NCBI RefSeq assembly: GCF_902859745.1
Contig: NZ_CADIJW010000028.1
Span: forward strand, 1-64,000
Source of the DNA: Achromobacter dolens
GTDB lineage: Bacteria; Pseudomonadota; Gammaproteobacteria; Burkholderiales; Burkholderiaceae_B
Direction of reading: 5' to 3'
Length of the DNA stretch: 64,000 nucleotides
Position numbers and translations under genes: made by a program. The notes below the pieces were generated by a model. It was not told the origin of the DNA, did no database searches, and saw only the letters and a program-made list of their open reading frames with translations. Positions 1 through 9,200 of the stretch are shown piece after piece. The stretch's first letter is position 1, and every line of letters starts with the position of its first letter.

Positions 1-216
1 CGCCGCGGCCGCGGCACGGGCTTCGCGGCGGGCGCGCGCGATGCGCAGGCCGGCCCAGCCGGCCGCGATCAGCGCCAGCGGCAGCGCGAACAGATACAGG
101 CCGATGTCCAGCCCGGTGGGCAGCGTGCGTGATTCCTGCCACCAGATAATGACGGCCAGCCAGACCGCCCCGAAGACCAGGGCCAGCAGCAGGCCGGTTT
201 TGAGAAAGCGGGTCAT
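1..216 (-). CDS. N-terminus of a two-helix membrane protein (partial, T6SS-linked)
   Basis: Only the first 72 codons lie in the window; the gene continues beyond position 1. The start is ATG at 214-216 on the minus strand. Residues about 5-26 and 38-60 are hydrophobic and form two likely membrane helices, followed by an Arg/Ala-rich stretch. It lies 64 bases downstream of the M15 peptidase gene on the same strand, so it is probably the next gene of a T6SS accessory operon. The family cannot be named from this fragment. It is not obviously TssM, although TssM also begins with two helices. Confidence 0.7.
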   Translation of the reverse strand, partial: MTRFLKTGLLLALVFGAVWLAVIIWWQESRTLPTGLDIGLYLFALPLALIAAGWAGLRIARARREARAAAAA

Positions 217-280
217 GTGGATTCGTAGCGGTAATCGGTTGTCGGGGCAGGGGGCAGGGTAGTCGCGCGAGATGATCGGC

Positions 281-1132
281 TCATTGCGCGGCCCCCGCGT
301 CGCGTCGCATGACGCCGGGGCGCCGCAATTCGGTGTGGCCGAAGTCCATCAGCTTCCAGCGGCCGCCCCACGTCAGGCCGACACGCTCGGCGGTCTCGCC
401 AAACAGCTCGTAGCCGCGCATGGCCCAGGGGTCCTTCTCCGACACCACCACCTTGCCGTCGCGCAGGAACGCGCTGTCGGCGGCCAGGCCGTATTGGTGA
501 TAGCTCTGGTAGGCGCCGGCGTTGGTTACGTGGGAACCCTTGCTGGCCAGTTCTTCCTGGCGCTCGGGGCTGCGGTAGCCCTCGATCAGCACCATTTCAT
601 AGCCATGCTCTTCGCGCATGATGCGATAGGCGGCCAGCAGGCGCTGGCGGTAATCGGCGTCCAGCAGGTTCCAGTCGCGGCTCGCGCCGCCCAGGTTCGG
701 GCGCACCAATTCCACCTCGCGCGTGGTGAAGACTTCGGGCGGCAAGGGCGGCGGCGGAACCAGTCTTTCTCCGGTCAGAAGGGCCTGGATGCGAGGGTCC
801 GGACCGGCCATCCGATCCTCGTAAATAAATGTGTGATTGTGTCGCATGACGAAAGCGAAAAGGGACGGAAGCAACACGACAGCGAGGCCCGCGGCGATCT
901 GCCAGCGGTACGCGGAAAACGTGCTGCCGGCACGGCCCACGCCCGCGCGCACCACCTGCGCGGAGCCGCCGACCATCCCGCCCGCATGTCCCGCGCCGCG
1001 CGCCACGCGGCGCCGCATTCCCTGTGCGAACGCACGCAGGCTCCGCGCGGTTCCCGTCCGGAATGACGGAAAGACCAGCAGCGCGGAGACGCCAATCGCA
1101 AGCAGAAAATATAGGGGCAGTAGAACTAGCAA
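281..1132 (-). CDS. tagX: M15-family peptidoglycan peptidase, TagX-like
   Basis: This 283-residue protein has hydrophobic N-terminal segments, the clearest at residues 1-20 and about 75-93, and a C-terminal M15 zinc peptidase domain. The SxHxxGxAxD signature gives H212 and D219, and a later GHTEL gives H266; these are the three expected zinc ligands. TagX, described in Acinetobacter, is a peptidoglycan endopeptidase of this kind needed for T6SS assembly, so local opening of the cell wall for the T6SS is the inferred role. The start is TTG at 1132: an in-frame stop lies just upstream and a GAGGG ribosome site sits six bases before it. It is divergent from the gene at 1323. The symbol is by similarity only. 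Confidence 0.78.
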   Translation of the reverse strand: MLVLLPLYFLLAIGVSALLVFPSFRTGTARSLRAFAQGMRRRVARGAGHAGGMVGGSAQVVRAGVGRAGSTFSAYRWQIAAGLAVVLLPSLFAFVMRHNHTFIYEDRMAGPDPRIQALLTGERLVPPPPLPPEVFTTREVELVRPNLGGASRDWNLLDADYRQRLLAAYRIMREEHGYEMVLIEGYRSPERQEELASKGSHVTNAGAYQSYHQYGLAADSAFLRDGKVVVSEKDPWAMRGYELFGETAERVGLTWGGRWKLMDFGHTELRRPGVMRRDAGAAQ

Positions 1133-1138
1133 CGGTAT

Positions 1139-1184
1139 CCCTCAATCACGAAGGCGTAATCTTTTGTTCTATTCGGGATTGAGG
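1139..1184 (-). promoter_or_regulatory. Inverted repeat covering the tagX-like ribosome site
   Basis: On the minus strand, CCTCAATC (1184-1177) can pair with GATTGAGG (1147-1140), an 8-bp perfect stem with a loop of about 29 bases. The second arm contains the GAGG of the ribosome site used by the TTG start at 1132. If the transcript begins upstream of 1184 the stem would hide that site. The transcription start is unknown. Confidence 0.35.
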
Positions 1185-1322
1185 CAAGCGCTTGGGCGTT
1201 GCAGACAGCGTCGATGCTTTAGAAATCGTAACAAGAAGCCGTGATCTAAAAGATGTCATCAGGTATTCTCGGACACCTTGGTTAAAGGGGCTTCGTGCGC
1301 CCTTGCCGACACGGGATCTCGC

Positions 1323-2255
1323 ATGGCAGAAGACGAAAAAAGATCGCGACCACCGCCTCCTATTCCCAGCTTGCTAGCCGGACGCTCATCCTCCGCGGAT
1401 GCGCAGCAGTCGTCGCGCATTCTCGCCACGCTCGAGGGCCGCGTGCCCGAAGCCGAGGCGGGGCACTTGCCGCCCAGGCAACGTTCGAGGGCGCCGCTGC
1501 GGGTGCTGCTGGTGCTGCTCCTGGTATGTCTCGGCGCGGGGCTGTGGGCGGTCTATGACACGGCGGAATTGCCGGCCGTCGTGGCGCGCATCGAGCCGGA
1601 TGCCCGGCCCGCGGGCAACCCGTCCGCCGGAGGCGCCGCCGCGGTCGCGACGCAAGCCAACCCGCAGGGCAATGCTCCCGCGAGCGCGCAGGCGCGCATG
1701 CCGGCGGACGCGCCTGCGCCGCCGCCCAGCGCGGCCGCCATCATCGACGATCATCCGTTGGCGCAATTGACGCAGCCCGCCGACGAGGGCGAACCCGCCA
1801 ATCCGCTGGCGGCGCTGGCCGTCACGGCCGCCGCGCCCAAGCCCGCAACCGCGCCGCGCGCCGCAGCGCCGAAGGCCCCCGGCCCGACCACGCAGCGCGC
1901 CGAGCGCTCGCGCGAAGCCACCGTGATCGCCGCGGCAACGCCCGGCGCGGCGGCGTCGACGTCGAAGAGCGCGCCGGCGCGCGGCAAGGCGACGCCACGC
2001 AATGACAGCGACGCGGCCTTGCTGGCGACGCTGATGGCCTACGGCTTGCCGCCGGCGTCTCCGCCCGGCACCAAGGTCTACAAGACCGACGGTATCTTCG
2101 TGCGCGAGTTGCCGGGATCGTCGCTCGCCACCCGCCTCGGGGAATGCCGCAAGCTCGGTTTTCTCGAAAGCGAACAATGCCGCCTGCGCGTCTGCGCGGG
2201 CCACTGGGGCACGGCCCCTGAATGTCCCAACGCGCAATCCCACATCGAACCGTGA
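1323..2255 (+). CDS. Single-pass membrane protein with Pro/Ala-rich stalk and Cys-rich end, T6SS-linked
   Basis: This 310-residue protein has a basic, proline-containing cytoplasmic segment, one membrane helix at about residues 59-76, then a long Pro/Ala-rich stalk expected in the periplasm. The last 55 residues form a compact segment with four cysteines, which could pair in the periplasm. The family is not recognised. ATG at 1323 is preferred over the upstream frame opening at 1278 because it gives a normal charged N-terminus. It is divergent from the tagX-like gene and sits directly before a VgrG gene, so a T6SS accessory role is inferred from context only. Confidence 0.65.
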   Translation: MAEDEKRSRPPPPIPSLLAGRSSSADAQQSSRILATLEGRVPEAEAGHLPPRQRSRAPLRVLLVLLLVCLGAGLWAVYDTAELPAVVARIEPDARPAGNPSAGGAAAVATQANPQGNAPASAQARMPADAPAPPPSAAAIIDDHPLAQLTQPADEGEPANPLAALAVTAAAPKPATAPRAAAPKAPGPTTQRAERSREATVIAAATPGAAASTSKSAPARGKATPRNDSDAALLATLMAYGLPPASPPGTKVYKTDGIFVRELPGSSLATRLGECRKLGFLESEQCRLRVCAGHWGTAPECPNAQSHIEP

Positions 2256-2281
2256 TCGCGCCTGACCAAGGTTTTTCCTCG

Positions 2282-5158
2282 ATGGATCCGACCGCAACCG
2301 CTGGCTTGTTCAATGCAGATGCCCGACTCTACCGTTTGCAAGGCGAGGGCGCGCTTGCGTCCCTGCAGGTGGAGGGTTGGATCGCGCGCGAGGCGCTTTC
2401 GAGCGTGGGCCAGTTGCGCGTGGTGGCGCTGTCGGATGACGCCGGCCTCTCGTTGCAGGACATGATTTCTCGCCCGGTCACGCTGTGGACCGCGCGCGCC
2501 GACGGCAGTCGCGCGGCGCGCAGCGGCGTGATTCGGGAAGCCGAGCTGCTGTCGGGCGACGCCGGCCTGGCGCGCTACCGGCTGACCGTGGCGCCGTGGC
2601 TGTGGCTGGCCACGCAGCGGCGCGCCAGCCGCGTGTTCGAAGGCAAGGCGGTGCTGGACATCGTGCGCCACGTGCTCGATGGCTATGAAGGCTATGTCTA
2701 CCGGTTGGCGGCCGACGTCGAACCGGCGTTGGCGGACCTGAAGCCGCGTCCCTACACCACGCAATATCGCGAGACCGACTACGACTTCCTGGCGCGCCTG
2801 CTGGCCGAGGCCGGCCTGGGCTGGACCGTGCTGGAAGACGAAAGCGTGCCCGCTCGCCACGTCGTGCAGTTGTTCGCCGACAGCCGCAACCTGGCCGAGG
2901 ACGCCGAGTCCGCGAACGGCGGCATCCGCTTCCAGCGCGCCGCCGCGACCGAATCGCGCGACACCGTACAGGCGCTGGCGCGCCAGCGACGCCGCACGCC
3001 GGACAGCATCACCGTGCTGGGCTGGCATGACAGCGGCAAGCGCGCGGTGGCCGCGCAGTCGCTGGTCAATCCGGCCAGCGGCAACAGCGACGAGCATGGG
3101 CTGGATTGGTACGAGGTCGCCGGCCACGGCGGCTTTGCGGATGAAGCCCAGGCCCGCCGCCAGGCGGACCTGGCGACCGAAGCCGTGCGCGCCCGCGCGG
3201 AAACCTTCGTCGGGCGCGGGGTGGTGCGCACGTTCCGCTCGGGCACGCGCTTCACGCTGCAGGACCTCTCGTCGCTGGGGCCGGCGGGCGAAGCCGGCTT
3301 CGAACCGGTCTTTGCGCTGGACCGAGTCGAGCACGTGGGCATCAACAACCTGCCGCCCGAAACGCGCGCCTCGCTGGCGCAGCGGCTGGGCGGGCTGGAT
3401 CAGTACCTGGCGCTGGATGGCGACGCCTTGGCCGGGCCGGGCGCGCAACCGCATGACGCCATCGCCTTGCGCGCGGATGCGGCCGTGCTGGCCAGGGCGC
3501 GCGAGGTCGGTTACGCCAACCGCTTCGAGGCGGTGCGCTGTGACCGTCCCTGGCGGCCCGCGCTGCCGCAACCACGTGGCGCGCGCCTGACGGGCGCGCC
3601 GTCGGTGCACGGCGTGCACACCGCTGTCGTCACCGATGCCGAGGGCGGCACGCAACCGAAAGAGCAGGACGAGATCCTGCGCAACAAGCGCGGCGACGTT
3701 CGCATCCGTTTTCATTGGCAGGCCAACGCCGCCGAGGGCGAGGCCGCCAGCCGTTGGGTTCGGGTGGCGCAGCGCCAGTCAGGCGCGGGCATGGGCATCA
3801 GCTTCGTGCCGCGCATCGGCCAGGAGGTGCTGGTGCGCTTCCTGGATGACGACATCGACCAACCCATCGTGGTGGGCGCGCTGTACAACGGCCGAGGCGA
3901 AGGCGGCACGCCCGCCACGCCGGGCGGGCGCCAGGGCGCCAAGGCCGACACGCAGGTCTATGCCGCCGCGCGCGATGGCGCGCCCAGCGCCCAGGCCAAC
4001 CTGGCCTCGGGCAACGCGCCGGCCTGGCACGGCGCGGCCGGCGGCGACGAAAACCATCGCAACGCGGCCGCCTTGAGCGGCTTCAAGAGCAAGGAGTTCG
4101 GCGGCGCGGGCTACAACCAGATCGTGTTCGATGACACCGATGGCCAGTTGCGCATGCAGGTCAAGAGCAGCGCGCAGGCCAGCGAGCTGAACCTGGGACA
4201 CCTGATCCACCAGGCTGGCAACTACCGCGGCGGCCTGCGTGGCCTGGGCGCCGAGCTGCGCACGGATGGCTACGGCGCGGTGCGCGGCGGCGCGGGCGTG
4301 CTGCTGAGCACGTATACGGCGACCGGCGGCCTGGCCAGCGCCATCGGCGATGCGGCCGGGGTGCAGGCGCTGGCGGGCCAGACTGAGCAGATGGCGCGTT
4401 CGCTCGACGGCGTGGCGGGCGCGCATCAGGGGCTGCGGCTGGCGACTGTGCAGGGCACGCGCGGGCCGGGCGCCAGCGTGCTCGATGGCGACAAGGCGCC
4501 GCTGGCGGCCATGCATCGCGCGGTTTCGGGCACGGTGGCCGGTGACAGCGTGGAAGGCGCGCGCGGTGACGCCTCGGCCAAGCATACCGACGCGGCGCCA
4601 GGCAAGGTGCCGCACGCCACCGATCCGGTGGTGCTGATGGCCGCGCGCGCCGGGCTGGCGCAGGTGGCCGGCCAGCACCTGCAGTACAGCGCCGGCGAGG
4701 CGCTGCACTGGTCGGCGGGCAAGGACCAGAACCTGGCGGTGATGGGCGCGCTGCGCCTGCATGCGGGGCAGGGCCTGGGCATCGTGGCGGGCCTGCAGCA
4801 GGGCGGAGCGCAGTCGGGGCTGGATCTGATCTCGGCCAAGGGCAATGTCGACGTGCAGGCGCAGCACGACATCCTGCGGGTGCAGGCGCAGCAGGACATC
4901 ACCATCGGCAGCGCCCAGACGGCGGTGGAATACGCCGCGCCCAAGCGCATCCGCATCGCCACGGCGGCCGGCGCCAGCATCGTGCTCGAAGGCGGCAACA
5001 TCACCGTCACCGCGCCGGGCCGCATCGACGTCAAGACCGGCAACAAGCAGTTCGCCGGGCCCGACCGCCTGCCGTATGCCTTCCCCCAGTTCACCGTCTG
5101 CAAGCAGTGCGTGCTGGACGCGCAGGATGGCGTGCAGTCGATCACCGACAAAGCATGA
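2282..5158 (+). CDS. vgrG: VgrG spike protein (TssI) with DUF2345 extension
   Basis: This 958-residue protein has the phage gp27/gp5-like VgrG core. Typical segments are TQYRETDYDFLARLLAEAGL near residue 160 and the OB-fold motif RIGQEVLVRFLDDDIDQP near residue 520. A DUF2345 beta-helix region follows, and the protein ends in a short tail with a CKQC motif. It forms the trimeric tip of the T6SS tube. No toxic domain is visible, so it is probably a carrier. The next gene is a DUF4123 adaptor and then a Tle1-like effector, so this VgrG most likely loads that effector. ATG at 2282 was chosen over the frame opening at 2222, which overlaps the previous gene. Confidence 0.93.
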   Translation: MDPTATAGLFNADARLYRLQGEGALASLQVEGWIAREALSSVGQLRVVALSDDAGLSLQDMISRPVTLWTARADGSRAARSGVIREAELLSGDAGLARYRLTVAPWLWLATQRRASRVFEGKAVLDIVRHVLDGYEGYVYRLAADVEPALADLKPRPYTTQYRETDYDFLARLLAEAGLGWTVLEDESVPARHVVQLFADSRNLAEDAESANGGIRFQRAAATESRDTVQALARQRRRTPDSITVLGWHDSGKRAVAAQSLVNPASGNSDEHGLDWYEVAGHGGFADEAQARRQADLATEAVRARAETFVGRGVVRTFRSGTRFTLQDLSSLGPAGEAGFEPVFALDRVEHVGINNLPPETRASLAQRLGGLDQYLALDGDALAGPGAQPHDAIALRADAAVLARAREVGYANRFEAVRCDRPWRPALPQPRGARLTGAPSVHGVHTAVVTDAEGGTQPKEQDEILRNKRGDVRIRFHWQANAAEGEAASRWVRVAQRQSGAGMGISFVPRIGQEVLVRFLDDDIDQPIVVGALYNGRGEGGTPATPGGRQGAKADTQVYAAARDGAPSAQANLASGNAPAWHGAAGGDENHRNAAALSGFKSKEFGGAGYNQIVFDDTDGQLRMQVKSSAQASELNLGHLIHQAGNYRGGLRGLGAELRTDGYGAVRGGAGVLLSTYTATGGLASAIGDAAGVQALAGQTEQMARSLDGVAGAHQGLRLATVQGTRGPGASVLDGDKAPLAAMHRAVSGTVAGDSVEGARGDASAKHTDAAPGKVPHATDPVVLMAARAGLAQVAGQHLQYSAGEALHWSAGKDQNLAVMGALRLHAGQGLGIVAGLQQGGAQSGLDLISAKGNVDVQAQHDILRVQAQQDITIGSAQTAVEYAAPKRIRIATAAGASIVLEGGNITVTAPGRIDVKTGNKQFAGPDRLPYAFPQFTVCKQCVLDAQDGVQSITDKA

Positions 5159-5166
5159 GGGGCGGC

Positions 5167-6135
5167 ATGATGAATTGGGAGTCGCGCCTGAGCGACACGC
5201 TGGCCCAGGCCGTTGAGCTGGCCGCCGATGTCGGCGCCGCATTGAATACCTTTCTGCTGGTGGATTTTCGCGGCCACGCCGAACTGGCAGCGCCGATCCG
5301 GGCCAGCGCGGATCTCAGCCACGGCTCGATCTGGGTTGGCACCGAACTGGCGATCTACGAAGACATCGCGCCGTTGCTGATCGAGGTCGATGACCTGACC
5401 CGTTTCGAACTGTCGCGCGACCCGGGCGAGCCGCGTACCTCGGAATTGCTGCGCCTGCTGAAGCGGCTGCACCAAAGCGATAGCGGCGCGTATGCGCTGA
5501 CCCATCTGGTGTCGCCCTTGCCGCTGGCCGAACTGATGGCGCACTTCGCCTATTACGGGGAGTACGGCCTGCCCGATGGCCGCGAGTACTACCTGCACCT
5601 GTACGACAGCCGCATCCTGGACCGCGCCTTCCAGGTGTGGACGCCGGCCGAGCGCGCGCGTTTCCTGGCGCCGTTCAATCTGCTGCGCTACCCGCGCCGC
5701 GACGGCACCCTGGCGCAGTGGACCGGCCCCGGCCAGCGGCCGGCCGACGATGCGCCCCGGCAGCAACCGTTCACGCTGGCGCAGCACCAGGCGCTGCTGG
5801 AGCTGGACTATCCGGACAAGCTGGCGGTGCAGATCCGCCGCATCTACCTCGGCGTGCTGGGCGAACTGCGGCAGGATGAACTGGTCGAGCGCGTGACCGA
5901 ACAGATGGCGCGGGCGCGCTCATACGGCATCGCCAGCGAGCGCGACATGCTGGACTACGTGGCGTGGGGCATCACGATTTCCCCGCGCTTTGACGAACAC
6001 GAGGCAATCGCGCCGGCGCTGCGCGCCTTCCAGGGCGAGGGGCTGTCGCAGGCGCTGGCACATGTGCCCGACGCGGTGTGGGATGGGCTGCTGCGGGCGG
6101 AGCAGGAACGGGAACAGGGGGTTTTGAATGCGTAA
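5167..6135 (+). CDS. DUF4123 effector-loading adaptor
   Basis: This 322-residue protein matches DUF4123: an N-terminal segment with LLVDF, a middle SPLPLAELMAHF segment and the YYLHLYDSRILDR motif typical of the family. These chaperones (Tap/TEC type) bind an effector and place it on its cognate VgrG in the cytoplasm before firing. A GAGGGG ribosome site beginning inside the vgrG stop precedes the ATG pair at 5167/5170. It overlaps the following lipoprotein gene by eight bases, so the VgrG, adaptor, lipoprotein and effector genes are translationally linked. Confidence 0.88.
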   Translation: MMNWESRLSDTLAQAVELAADVGAALNTFLLVDFRGHAELAAPIRASADLSHGSIWVGTELAIYEDIAPLLIEVDDLTRFELSRDPGEPRTSELLRLLKRLHQSDSGAYALTHLVSPLPLAELMAHFAYYGEYGLPDGREYYLHLYDSRILDRAFQVWTPAERARFLAPFNLLRYPRRDGTLAQWTGPGQRPADDAPRQQPFTLAQHQALLELDYPDKLAVQIRRIYLGVLGELRQDELVERVTEQMARARSYGIASERDMLDYVAWGITISPRFDEHEAIAPALRAFQGEGLSQALAHVPDAVWDGLLRAEQEREQGVLNA

Positions 6136-6907
6136 GGGCTTGGTCATTCTGTTGATGTGGCTGGGGATGCTGGCGGGATGCAGTGGCGAGCCTAGCTACA
6201 AGGGACTCTCGTTCGTAACTTACAACTACACGCCTTGGGATTTGGATCGTGTCGAGGTCACGGATAAAGAGGGAAACTCGGCCACTACAGGTGCCATCAT
6301 CGCGGGTGGCGGGGAAGGTTCGGTGACCTGCTGCTATCACCTCAAGGGCACCGATTTCAAGGTGCAATGGCGGGGAGCGGACGCGGAGGAGGCCCGCCAA
6401 CACATGTTTGACGGCAAGTTGGAGGAGGTGATCTTCAACAAGGAGACGCCCGTCCGTTTCCCAGCGGCCGAAATTCCGCCGGGTGATGGGCCGCTATATC
6501 TGGAGCTGCACATCTACCCCGACGAGCATATGGAGCTGGCACTGAGCCGCAAGTTGCTGGGGCAGGTACGCATTCCGATCGTCGAGGTTACGCGTTGGCT
6601 TTATGCCCAGCATCGTGACGCTCTGGGCGACTATCGCAGTAGTGCCGAGGTTCGCAGGGTTGTCGCCAAGGTGACCAAAACGGCCTGGACGAAATACCGT
6701 CTCGAGGATAAGCAGGACCTGCAGGAATACATGCTGCTGTATTTCACCGTGGCATCGAACTTCAACACCGACCCGGACATCGCGGCGCTGCTGGCCAAAT
6801 CTGGTCGCCAGCCGGGCGACTTTGCCAAGGCCGTGCAGGCCTTGCCTGCCGACAAGATCGCGCATCTGAAAGCTACGGGAACCGCCCCGGGAGACAAGAA
6901 TGGCTGA
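6128..6907 (+). CDS. DUF3304 lipoprotein, candidate immunity protein 1 for the Tle1-like effector
   Basis: This 259-residue protein has a lipoprotein signal peptide ending in the lipobox LAGC. The mature part matches DUF3304, with the NYTPWD and VTCCY motifs and a conserved block containing LYLELHIYPDEHMEL. Lipoproteins of this kind beside T6SS phospholipase effectors commonly protect the periplasmic side of the envelope, so immunity is the inferred role. The stop overlaps the effector start by eight bases. A paralogue of 262 residues follows the effector. Base composition is clearly less GC-rich than the preceding vgrG, which fits acquisition of the effector-immunity module. Confidence 0.8.
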   Translation: MRKGLVILLMWLGMLAGCSGEPSYKGLSFVTYNYTPWDLDRVEVTDKEGNSATTGAIIAGGGEGSVTCCYHLKGTDFKVQWRGADAEEARQHMFDGKLEEVIFNKETPVRFPAAEIPPGDGPLYLELHIYPDEHMELALSRKLLGQVRIPIVEVTRWLYAQHRDALGDYRSSAEVRRVVAKVTKTAWTKYRLEDKQDLQEYMLLYFTVASNFNTDPDIAALLAKSGRQPGDFAKAVQALPADKIAHLKATGTAPGDKNG

Positions 6908-9200
6908 CCGCCTGCCGCCGGTGGATCGCACCCCCGCCACCGTGCTCAAGAAAATGGCCGAGAACGAGGCTGCCTATCCCAAGCAGGACTGCCAGGAATG
7001 TGGCGCCGTGATCCGCATCGGGTTCTTCTTCGACGGGTTCGGCCGCAGCCGCGATGTCGATAACAAGCATCCCACGTTCTACTCGAATATCTGTCGGCTC
7101 TGGGAAGCGCACTATGCTCATGACGACGAAGATCGTCCCGTGAATCAGTATTGGTTCCGGTTCTACTATTCAGGACTGGGCACGGAGTTGAATGCGGACG
7201 CCAAGAATGACGATTTGATATACGGAGCGACCACCGCCGGAAAAAAAATCCTGAGCGAAGCCGCGAAGAACGCCAAGAACGCTGCCAAGAACATCACCCG
7301 CACCGACGAGATTCCGGAGACGGATGCGCTCAAGCGCTTGCGCAGTGCTACCCAGAAGATGATCAAAGAGGGCTCGTTTCAGCCGGTGGTCAAGGCGTAC
7401 AAGGATGTGGTGAAGGACGTCAAGACGCTTCCCGACAAGGTGGTGCGGATCTGGAATGCCTGGGACCCGGAACGCCTGGTCAATCGAGCCAAAGGTACGG
7501 TGCGTGGCTTCTGGGCAGGCTTCAAGAAAAATCCCTTGAAAGTTGGTTGGACCGCGGCCAAGGAAGTCGCCAAGACCACGGCGCTGGAAGGCGTACCCGT
7601 CATTCGTGACAACGAAACCGTGGCCTACCTGATGGGAACCGGTGTTGACGTGCGGGTCGATGCGGCGCTGCGCCAGTTGCGTGCGGTCCATGAGGCGGTA
7701 AGCGCCGAAATGAATAACGTGCGGCGGATCGAGATTTCGGTGTTTGGCGGCGATCGGGGAGGCGTCATGGCACGCCAGTTCATCAACGACGTGGTCAAGA
7801 AGTACCGCCGTCGCCATGACAAGGATCTCGTCTTTCCGGGCGTGAATGGCGCGCGCGAGGCTGAAATCCGCATCCGCTTCCTGGGGTTGCTCGATTCCGT
7901 CTCGTCGATCATGGATGAGAATACCTTCCTGGGTTTTCTGCCATTTACGGATCTGATCAAACAGACTCACAAGGATCGTACGCTGACGGTGCCGGGCGCA
8001 GTCGAAAAATGCGTCCACTTTGCCGCCGCGCAGGAGCTGCGTGCCAACCAGCGTGTGGATAGCCTTGAGAAAACCCGGGGTGAGCAGTATCTCTACCCCG
8101 GGTCGAGCGGGGATGTCACGGGTGTCAGTCCCGAGGGGTCGCTTGGATCACGCGGCGAGCTGTCGCGGGTGCCGTTGCGCGACATGCTGAATCTTGGCCT
8201 CTGCCACGGCGTGGGCTTCTACAGCATGGAGCAACTATTCGACAAGCGGGCGCTGACTTATGCCAAGTTCAGCATGGCTGCGTCTATCCAGGATGGCGGC
8301 CAGACATACCATATCAACGAGTTGGTTGATGCCTATCGCAGCGTCGTGAAATACGAGCCCGGCATCGACTTCATGCCCCACATGGAAGTCTTCCTGCGCT
8401 GGCTCGCCGTCCGCTACCAGGACCCCGTCTTCAAGAGCGAACTGTCTGATCCCGCGGAAAAGTGGATCAAGGATCGCGATTTCTTCACGCCCGAACAGGA
8501 ATACAACGAAGAACTCCGCCGCGTGTCGGCGCTGTCCCGCGAAGAGCGGGCAAAGCCCGAAAACACGGCTCGCCTGAAAGAACTGGAGGCGCTGAAGGAC
8601 GAACGCTGGGAGCGCGCGGCGGCCAGCCGTGGCGAGTTGCCGCCCAAGCGGTTCAAGCCGTTGTGGCAGCGGCTTGAGGAGGAATACCGGGCGCTGGAAG
8701 ATGCCGAGCGCAAGGATGCCGAGAACGAGCGGCGCAAAGACGAACTCCGCCGCACCAATCCTGAGCTGGTGCGCCGCATCGAGCAGGTGAACCAGGGCCC
8801 GCGCGATATGCAAAAGATGCGCAACGACATCATCGTGCGCAATGGCGGCAAGTTGACCGACGAAGACCAGCCCAAGGACCCGTTCGCCGACATGAAGGCA
8901 AGGCGGGCCACCGAACAGCGCCTGCTGAACGTATGGCGCGAAGCCAGCGCCGGCAAGAATCCGCTGCCGCCCAAGGTCATGGCGCTGTTCGACTTCCTGG
9001 TGCACGACGCCATGCTGAGCAGTTGGCCGGATCACCTGCTGGCCAGCACCACGCTGTACTTCCGCACGCGCGACAAGGACATTTTCGGCAAGACCGATTT
9101 CAAGGCCGAGGAGGCGAAGATGAAGAGCGACACCGCCGCTGCGGCGCGCGTGGACCAGATGCGGGCGAACCTGGATAGTTTGGCGCCGGCCCGGCCATGA
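6900..9200 (+). CDS. Tle1-like (DUF2235) T6SS effector with GxDxG in place of GxSxG
   Basis: This 766-residue protein has a DUF2235/Tle1 alpha/beta-hydrolase plan: GFFFDG near residue 41, the nucleophile elbow at 283-287, GLLDSVSS (candidate acid) near 327 and an HFAAAQELRANQR segment near 365. The elbow reads GGDRG, so Asp285 (codon 7752-7754) stands where Tle1 lipases have serine. Residues about 530-690 are highly charged and helical. Tle1 enzymes are phospholipases acting on the target cell membrane. Here either Asp is the nucleophile, as in epoxide hydrolases and haloalkane dehalogenases, or the lipase activity is changed or lost. It is flanked by two DUF3304 lipoproteins. Confidence 0.78.
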   Translation: MADRLPPVDRTPATVLKKMAENEAAYPKQDCQECGAVIRIGFFFDGFGRSRDVDNKHPTFYSNICRLWEAHYAHDDEDRPVNQYWFRFYYSGLGTELNADAKNDDLIYGATTAGKKILSEAAKNAKNAAKNITRTDEIPETDALKRLRSATQKMIKEGSFQPVVKAYKDVVKDVKTLPDKVVRIWNAWDPERLVNRAKGTVRGFWAGFKKNPLKVGWTAAKEVAKTTALEGVPVIRDNETVAYLMGTGVDVRVDAALRQLRAVHEAVSAEMNNVRRIEISVFGGDRGGVMARQFINDVVKKYRRRHDKDLVFPGVNGAREAEIRIRFLGLLDSVSSIMDENTFLGFLPFTDLIKQTHKDRTLTVPGAVEKCVHFAAAQELRANQRVDSLEKTRGEQYLYPGSSGDVTGVSPEGSLGSRGELSRVPLRDMLNLGLCHGVGFYSMEQLFDKRALTYAKFSMAASIQDGGQTYHINELVDAYRSVVKYEPGIDFMPHMEVFLRWLAVRYQDPVFKSELSDPAEKWIKDRDFFTPEQEYNEELRRVSALSREERAKPENTARLKELEALKDERWERAAASRGELPPKRFKPLWQRLEEEYRALEDAERKDAENERRKDELRRTNPELVRRIEQVNQGPRDMQKMRNDIIVRNGGKLTDEDQPKDPFADMKARRATEQRLLNVWREASAGKNPLPPKVMALFDFLVHDAMLSSWPDHLLASTTLYFRTRDKDIFGKTDFKAEEAKMKSDTAAAARVDQMRANLDSLAPARP

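Noticed and set aside
2078-5787. Several long minus-strand frames under the first VgrG and DUF4123 genes
   Set aside because: Low-complexity translations antisense to well-supported genes; no start signals or family motifs.
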